Below, piece by piece: positions 56,560 through 64,000 of a DNA stretch of 64,000 nt. This DNA is from Terebella lapidaria. Taxonomy: Eukaryota; Annelida; Polychaeta; Terebellida; Terebellidae. How positions within the stretch are numbered: position 1 is the first letter of the stretch; every line of letters starts with the position of its first letter. A model generated the notes under the pieces. It saw only the letters and a list, made by a program, of their open reading frames with translations. It made no database searches and was not told where the DNA came from. The DNA lies in NCBI GenBank assembly GCA_949152475.1, contig OX424567.1:25941402-26005401 (forward strand), given 5' to 3'. The position numbers were made by a program, and so were the translations under genes.

Positions 56560-59500
56560 TATATAATAATCATATTTATTGGCTTTCCAGTTTAGTAATT
56601 TAGGCATTGATTTGGATATGGACCGTTCCTCTGTCAGGTTTAGTATTGAGAACATGTTTCTAGTTTAGGAGACCCCCAGTAAGATGCTATTAGCCAGACA
56701 TAAAGACAACTTAATTGGATGATGAGAAAACTTCTCCTTCCAAACACCAGAAGATGAATCATTGAATGCTGGCATGAAATAGGTCAGCAAAAGGGGAAAA
56801 ATGTCCTACTTCCTAAATTGAATAAACACCATTTTGAAGTCTGGTGAATCTTCTGAGAACTAACTTTAGAATAAACTTCATCCAATCTACATCTAAATAC
56901 ACGTATATAGGTTAGTTATGTGATAGACGGTTTGACAACTTCTTAGCAATCCATCTGTCATTCAGCACGATTGTCATACAGTTTGTTGTTGCTTGTTTCG
57001 AATAATTCATTTTCTAACACTGGTTCTTGCACCATGATAAGTAAAAAATGATACGGATACAAGGAATATGATGGATATTAATGAGAGTGCAAAGCAAAGA
57101 TTCTGTCGTACCACTCAATGTTGCATTTTTATTGTCAATCAATTTGTGACCAATCACTATTCACCAGACAGGATAAATCCTGCTTTCCTATAAAGCCCAG
57201 ACATCGGTTGATTCTTAGTGCTACATGGAAGACAATAATATCCAATTCCTCACTGAATCTTTTCTCGGTAAATCAATGGATGAAGAAATGTGTGAGATTG
57301 CAGTTAACGTCGCTGTTCCCTCGAGGCTCAAAAGTAATGGTCCATCTACTGCTGAGCCCGTTTCTCATATATTATAGCCCACTTGCTTGAGATAGTGTTT
57401 TCATTAATTCTAACTTTGTGAGTACTTTACTGCATAAGAGGCCTAATTAACGTAACTCGTCCAGTGGTAATCAAATAAGATACGGGTGCAGTGACGGATG
57501 ATTAGTATGGACTTAGTATATCTGTGGAAACTCTATGCTGTCAGCTTGATTCACATCTTAGGAATTTCTTCTCAATTGGGTTCGATTGAGTATCAACCGT
57601 TTTGTTGAATTAAGTGTGATCCATTGCCAGGCATATGAATTGTACTTCAATTAACCTCATCACGCATAGTTTCTCAAAAGTAATTTCTGAAATATACCAC
57701 ACTAGTTTATATAAATGGTCTTCTGTGCAACCACATATATCTCTTAATTTGACATTGAAAATCTGATTTTTCTGATAGTTCTTTCCATGCAGTGAAGTCA
57801 AATAACAGAATATAGTATTGCTCATAACTTGTATATTTAAGACATTTTATAGTGGTGAAACCCAGAATACTGTTCCACAGCAACCTATTTGAAAATGGTG
57901 TGACAAATGGCACTGCAATGGTGTATAATAGGCTATTAAAAGCCGCAGGTGACCTTGATAGAGTACTCCAGGAAGATGGAACTGTGTGCTCACAAGCACC
58001 ACGTGACTCGAGAGCACATGCTCATTAGGATGGCAGCACCCGGGGCATAAGGCTTTTGTGAGCATGAAAACCTGCCTGCTATCAGCGAAAAAATCCTGCT
58101 TGTGATAAATAAGCCTGCAGGAGAGAAATATTTTCTGCTTCAAGAAGATTATTCGATGGTTTGGTATTAGGGAAATAATGCTGCAGTAATAATCAAATAA
58201 AAAATAATAATCATGCAGTAAAGTTTGAATATACAAGACAAACACACTCTGAACAAAGTGTGTTGAACAATCAAATGAATTATATATTTATCCATATTTT
58301 CTTATATTGGTGTTACTACTTAGGGATCATTTCATCTCAATTTTGACACTTTGATATTTTTTGTAATGCCCATCTGCCCTGTCAGCCAGTAACTCATCAC
58401 CAGTTTCACACACATATATCAATAGTTCATCTTAGTAGAAATTCAATGACATTTTTTGGGTTTTGACAAAATTCCAAATCGATTGAATGTAAATGTACAT
58501 TCCTATATTCGAGGTGTAGTGGATCACACCCTAGCGTCTAAGCTCTGGTCACTAGTAGTATTGATTCCCTCTCGTTGAGATCCGCTGATGATTTTTTTGG
58601 GAACAGCTACGAGATATAGTTTTGTCAGTTAGAAACATTCTTTTGATGATCACAATCCAGTTAGTGCCTCATGCGATCTGGCTAGATAATGTTTCATGAC
58701 AAGACTAAATTCCCCACTGTCATTCACTGCTCTAGCACGTCAGAGATAATGGAGATGATGGTAATGACGACTCACGTGTGAAAACTTCTCAATGAATTTC
58801 TCAATAACTTCTTGGAATATTTCAACTATAAGTCTCAGCGTGTGATCGTGATATGCATTGTTCCTAATCTGACGGACAAACAAATTAGCAAACAAACTCA
58901 GAATTGACTATTTATGATTGACACAAATTCTGCCTGCAACGAAGTTGGTGCTCTGAATTGGACATACATAGATGTGTCTGTGACACCTCGAAACAACATA
59001 TAAATAGACAAATGTTCAAATCATTATATATTACTGCTTCAGTCAAATGGCTGGATATTAATTTTTGTTCACAACACATAAATTCAAATGATGCCAATTG
59101 CAGGAACTACTACTGACTTTCAAATGCCCATATCAACTTGACATACTCGGATATTGGCTGTCGCTGGGGATTGAATTTTTTTGTCTCCAGTATTCCGAAC
59201 ATTCAGTCTCCATCCATCATCAACTCTAAGCTAATTACCATTCTTTTGAACTACCCCTGTTGTGTGTGATACAAGTCTGTTACAGACTTCTACAAAGTCA
59301 TTCCCTGTGGTCTCAAGCAAGTCCATTATCAAGCAAGTCCATCTCATGAACACTTATGCAGCTTCGGGATCTTGGCAAATCTCTCGGACTCCCAAAACTA
59401 TCCTTCTTTTGTTTTGTAGAAGATGCTAGGTTGATCTTGGTACTGAAATGAGCTTACATATACAAGGATATACAAGTCATCGCATTCAGCATACTGCACT

Positions 59501-60290
59501 TGTATTAAACATACAATAACATGGTTTCGAGTTATTATAATTACATACAGCTGATATCGACTCCAAAATAAACTATTGTCATGAGACAATCTGCCCAAAT
59601 GAAGTTCTTTAGATGGGTCACAACACCACCAAGCTGGTTACTTTGACATTAGTTCAACCTTGATTTTATTTTCGACTCCCCAAAAGCCTCTTTCGATGAA
59701 CAATTCTTGCACCCATAGCTTAATATTTGTCAAGCTTCCAAAAGTGACATGCTAATTGCTTCAGATTGTCACAGAATATCAGACAGGGTTTTTTTATCTT
59801 ACCTTCTTTTCTTGGAAAGTGAAGAGGATTAGACCCTGGTACTGGACAGCTGTGGTCACTAGCGTTATCGATCAATTCCCGTAAACATCCACTGATCGTT
59901 TCCGCAAAGTCTCCCAAGGGATGGATTCAGACATTCGATCTCGCTCCACTCATCATTGCAATCTAGTTAGCGTGTCATCCAAGCCCCCTGTATCGTCTCC
60001 CCATGCTGATGGGTAAAGTGTAGTTCCCATTTCCATTCCCCATTTGATTCCGATGTAATGGGGTGTAGACCGAAGGGAGTAAGCGGTTTATAATGTTTGT
60101 GAACAGCATTGTATCCTACTTACGACAGCCTGGGCCAATCGATGATTGACACAAACATCTATTCCACGGGATATGTTATACCAATATATTTGATATTATA
60201 GATCTGCACTACATGTATATATAAAAACCGTTTGGCTCATAAAAAGTCTGTTCACTCGAATTTATTTTTGCTTAACATTATTGAAGTCTA
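56560..60290. repeat. Paralogous locus copy C
   Basis: It follows copies A and B in order: GATAAGTAAAA-type spacer, GGCCTAATTAACGTAACTCG (57429), the ATTTGACATTGAAAATCTG segment shared only with B (57747), GATGGAACTGTGTGCTC (57973), and the segment from GTCACAGAATATCAGACAGG to GTATCC (59767-60117). It is more diverged than A is from B. Confidence 0.8.
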
Positions 60291-60629
60291 CTCATGTGCA
60301 GGATAGTAAACATGTGCAGGACATGTACTCATGTGCAGGATAGTAAACAAGATAAAAAATGTCCGGAAATTACATTGAAAGTATTGATGCTGACATATGG
60401 CTTGGGGCAGAAATTTTGTTACAACACACAGACCATCAAGTCTGAGGTTCCAATACGTTATGGGTACGATGAAGCAGACATTTTGTTGCGACTCACAGAC
60501 CGCTGTTGGTATGGTTCCAATCCGTGATGCGATCTCGTTATGGATATGACAGGACAGACATTTCGCAATGACACTCAGTATTCCAATCCATGCTGCGGTT
60601 TGTTACGAATACGATGGAATAGATATGCA

Positions 60630-63300
60630 AACCACTGTGTCTACAGTTCCAGTTCACATGATCAGCCACATGTGTGTCCTGTCAAGCGAGGCTGTCATTC
60701 ATGGTGACAATCAACACTACAAACACTGGTACTCTGTTGGGATAGCTGTCGATTTATTGAAGTTTAATTAATTTTGCCCGGTATGGCATTCTTCAACACA
60801 ATGTGGTAATTTGACAGTTGGCACTTATATGCTTCATTGGCATGTGGTGATATGCCAAAGCATTTTAAACTGTGTGCTAAACCTTACACATTTCACAGTG
60901 TGAATTGTTGACTCACGAGCATATTTATATACATCTGAACAAGAACATTAAAGTACCTGAGGGATTTTGGTATGTCACATATGTACTTGTATGTAATCCA
61001 AGTTAAATGATACATGTGCCTAGTCTACTGGTCGATATATAAAAGCTTTTCCATGTCTCGTGAAGGAATGTTGCATGTCTCTTAATCCCTGACATGGTGC
61101 TCGAGTCCTATTGATAAATTATGCTTCAAAGAAACATGTATTTTAGTAGATGCATCAATGCCTTCTTTTCACATTTAACAGCCTTGGACTGGTGCGTCTC
61201 GTTTCAGTATTATCACACTGTTTGCCCCTGATGATGCTAGTGTGGCGTTGGCGGATCTATTTTTATGCCTAAGATGTTGTATTATTTATATGTCTTTGTA
61301 TGGTCACATCTGATCATATATTACAGTGTCCATTCTGTCCCATCCACGCCCTACCCTATTATCTGTTGCAAGTGACAATCTTGAACATCTCATCAGCTTC
61401 ACCACAGATGAGTCGTTACCTTCCAAACATTACTTCCACCCAACCCTCTAAAGATGCTACTTTTGCATTTTTGTTTTTGTTTTCGTTTCACTGAACCAAT
61501 AAATCACCATTTCTCCTGATGTATTGTGACAAGCGAGGCTAAAACACAAGACTACCAAAACTGTGAAACAATTGAGAAATCGCATTTATGCGGACACTTT
61601 CTGAAACTCCTCGACTTCACTATGTGCACGCTTTTTTCCAATATGGACAGTTTTCACTTCGTGCGCTCATCAGATAACCCATGGTCTCTTTATCGCAGGC
61701 AACCACACCGTTGAGCTTTTTTGGATAGCAGAGATCATAGAAGTTGAAACATTACTGGAAAGAAGTACATGGTTTGGAACTGGCCAGAAATATTTTTCTC
61801 AAATGTCTATGTTGCAATGAATGTTTTCTCCAATATGTGTGCATGATGTATTGTAGTATATCAAGCTACAAGTTGCTGGTATGCCAGTCAACTGGTTCAT
61901 GCTTAAATGCATTAATAATGGATCGTTGGTTTGTTACCCAACAGTGTTCTGTCCATGAAAATGATACATTCGCACACATATCATTAGAAGATGTTGTGTG
62001 AAGCACTGTTAGGTTTACGTCCCGTTTACTTATCTGCACCTGTCGACTAATAAGTCATTGTTTTGTGTTGTAAGACCAGACACAAACGAAGCTAATCTGT
62101 AGATACAGCGGCTGATGGAAGCTGATCACAGCCAGGTGTTAACCTGTTATTGTATCATTCTAAGTAACATCAGTAGCCCCAAACTAATCCCCTACACCAT
62201 CACTGACCCCATATAACTTCTACTCATGCTCGTATTCATGCTAGCGTTTTACTAAAGAAATACGCTGAGTTTTTCATTTGAGAAATAGAATGTATGCTTA
62301 GCCCTGAACGAGACTATTTTTTCCCTGAAAATATTACACGCTTCACGACTCGAATTATTCGCTCCTTGTTCTGATAAAAAAATACCCTGGATAATGGAAG
62401 AAGTTGCAACCTTCTTCCGGGGAAAAAAACAATACAAGGAGAATATTGAGATATTCCCAAGCTCATTGTAAGCATTCTTATCTGTATAAAGCTGCCTGGA
62501 TCAATTTGATGTAAAGGTTTTGTGGACAGTACCTCTTACTGTTACTGGTACACAGGAACCAAATATATTTCAGGAGCGGAAACAATCATCAAGAAATACA
62601 TGCACTCTACATGTGAATTATCACCTGAGCTTAACAATTCTCACTAATGGCGAATAAGTAACAAAGAAATTCAAGTTGAAAGTTTGCTGACAGCTATTTA
62701 ACAAACAGCAAATAGCCAAATACGGACGTTGGCCATTTTCCCTTGAGGAGAGAAGGAGAATTCCACATGCTCGACACGTACACACACATGCAACACACTG
62801 TAATTGTAAATTGTGCAGAGGACGAAACTTTGAAGTCCTTCTCAAATCTCATTCTGACATTCCATCATAATCAAAGCCATAATGCGAGCTGATTCCCTAG
62901 CTGAAAACACAATGCGGCCGCGTGATTACACATTGTCCTACCTTGGAAATAATGACATAAATCTAATAACAACGTGTGACGGACATTTCCAGGACTGGAG
63001 TGGATGAATGAAAATAAGACTTCTCTCTTCCTTGGAGGAAGTCAATATGTGGTTGCTAGGGGTATTCACGTGGTTACTATGCAGATTGACACAATGAAAC
63101 ACAAGTGTGTCGCATGTGGGTATTTTGTGGAAGTGGCTGGTGGCTTATATTGGTCACAACAGGTCACGTGATGTTTTCCGTTTGGTCTGACCTAAAAACT
63201 GTTTGTATTTAATTTTGTGTTGTATATTTTGTTTCACAGTGCATACAAACTTTCTCAATCGAGTAAATAAAATGCAAACCATGTAATGTTTGTACGGAAC
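60630..63300. repeat. Paralogous block, partner at 42260-46115
   Basis: Same landmarks as its partner. It is directly contiguous with copy C here, whereas the partner is separated from copy B by the 11-kb transposon. Confidence 0.8.
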
Positions 63301-63321
63301 AGTTCGGCTATCCTTATAGAA

Positions 63322-64000
63322 ATAGACGTGGAATCAATACCCAGTATCAAGTATTCCGAGCAAACAAAACAGGGTCCGTTATCCAATCTCATAGTCCGGG
63401 GACAGAAAGTCATATCAGGCATACGAAGTGAGAGAAAACAAAAATGACAGGGAAACTCATGAACCCCCGTAAATGGCCATCAGGAGGTGAAATCAGGTGT
63501 TCCGGAAAGAGTGAGCATTTCCTGCCCCACTAGTGGCACCCGTCATGAATTCCCCAAAATTAACATGAAAATAGATCTAGTTGCATGGCAGACATGGATT
63601 TGCTGTATTTATCAACCAGATCATGATGACGTCCATAGAATTTCTTAAACGCAGCGATAAGTCTTGGTAAAACATATCCTTGTCGTAGCAGTTTAGAGAC
63701 TAGCTGGGCACTTCGATAGACAAAGTCCTCATATTTGTAACTAGCTCTGGAATAGCGTATAAGTTGAGAAACAAACACACCATATGCCGGTGACATAGGA
63801 ATGTTGCTGCTTAGAAAAGGGAAATTGACTATGGAAAAATTGAAATCATCACGTTTGTCATATAATCTAGTTGACAGGTTAGAATCATTATCAATCTCCA
63901 ACCTCAGGTCTAGATAGTTGGAAAAATTAGCGGATTCTGTAGTATCCTTAATTTCAAGTTCCTTAGGATATATGATATCCAAATAATCACCAAACTTGGG
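63322..64000 (-). mobile_element. Retroelement 3' region, copy 4 of 4, runs off the window
   Basis: The minus-strand frame from 63982 to 63560 encodes about 140 residues, including YPKELEIKDTTESANFSNYL, LYDKRDDFNFSIVNFPFLS, YGVFVSQLIRYSRASYKYED and the ending AAFKKFYGRHHDLVDKYSKS. This is the well-known C-terminal region downstream of the reverse transcriptase in a large invertebrate retroelement family. I suspect a Penelope-like group but cannot confirm it. A shared tail of about 240 bp follows down to 63322. It looks whole within the window, and its 5' part lies outside. Confidence 0.88.

Overview
The window looks like intron- and repeat-rich nuclear DNA of a marine invertebrate, most likely a mollusc (inference). 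The pointers are a spliced class 5 semaphorin gene, a tRNA-derived SINE whose tail ends in a GCGCTATCT-type motif, and many MITEs, LINE remnants and decayed DNA transposons. It is AT-rich, and most long open frames are chance or transposon-derived.

Layout. 1.4-5.0 kb: seven exons of a semaphorin-5-like gene on the + strand (sema domain, thrombospondin repeats, membrane segment, cytoplasmic tail, stop). The middle of the expected protein is missing. 6.5-7.7 kb: a minisatellite with a 440-bp higher-order period. 8-12 kb: AT-rich interspersed repeats, a palindromic MITE, an old reverse-transcriptase tail and a decayed Tc1-type transposon. 12-30 kb and 42-63 kb: diverged paralogous copies of one locus. 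Blocks at 15.9-22.5, 23.8-30.1 and 56.6-60.3 kb match each other. 12.1-13.4 matches 54.0-55.4 kb, and 42.3-46.1 matches 60.6-63.3 kb. No convincing host gene was recognised in these blocks; they serve as mutual empty-site controls for insertions such as a piggyBac-like element at 16.9-18.0 kb. 42.9-49.3 kb: a very recent 3.19-kb tandem duplication.

The most notable object is an 11.1-kb DNA transposon at 30388-41476. It has 382-bp terminal inverted repeats (about 7 mismatches by eye) and a perfect 9-bp target duplication. Inside are two convergent, multi-exon genes. The + strand gene is a DUF6589-like putative transposase carrying two PHD-like zinc fingers near its C-terminus. The - strand gene is a RecQ-like superfamily II helicase with all main motifs and a cysteine-rich tail. 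The transposase presumably cuts and joins DNA while the helicase assists mobilisation or replication. Overall design resembles the helicase-bearing Academ lineage (AcademH), an assignment from memory that needs a search. It has itself been hit by a retroelement 3' end, a hAT-like MITE and a pogo derivative, and carries two apparent frame defects.
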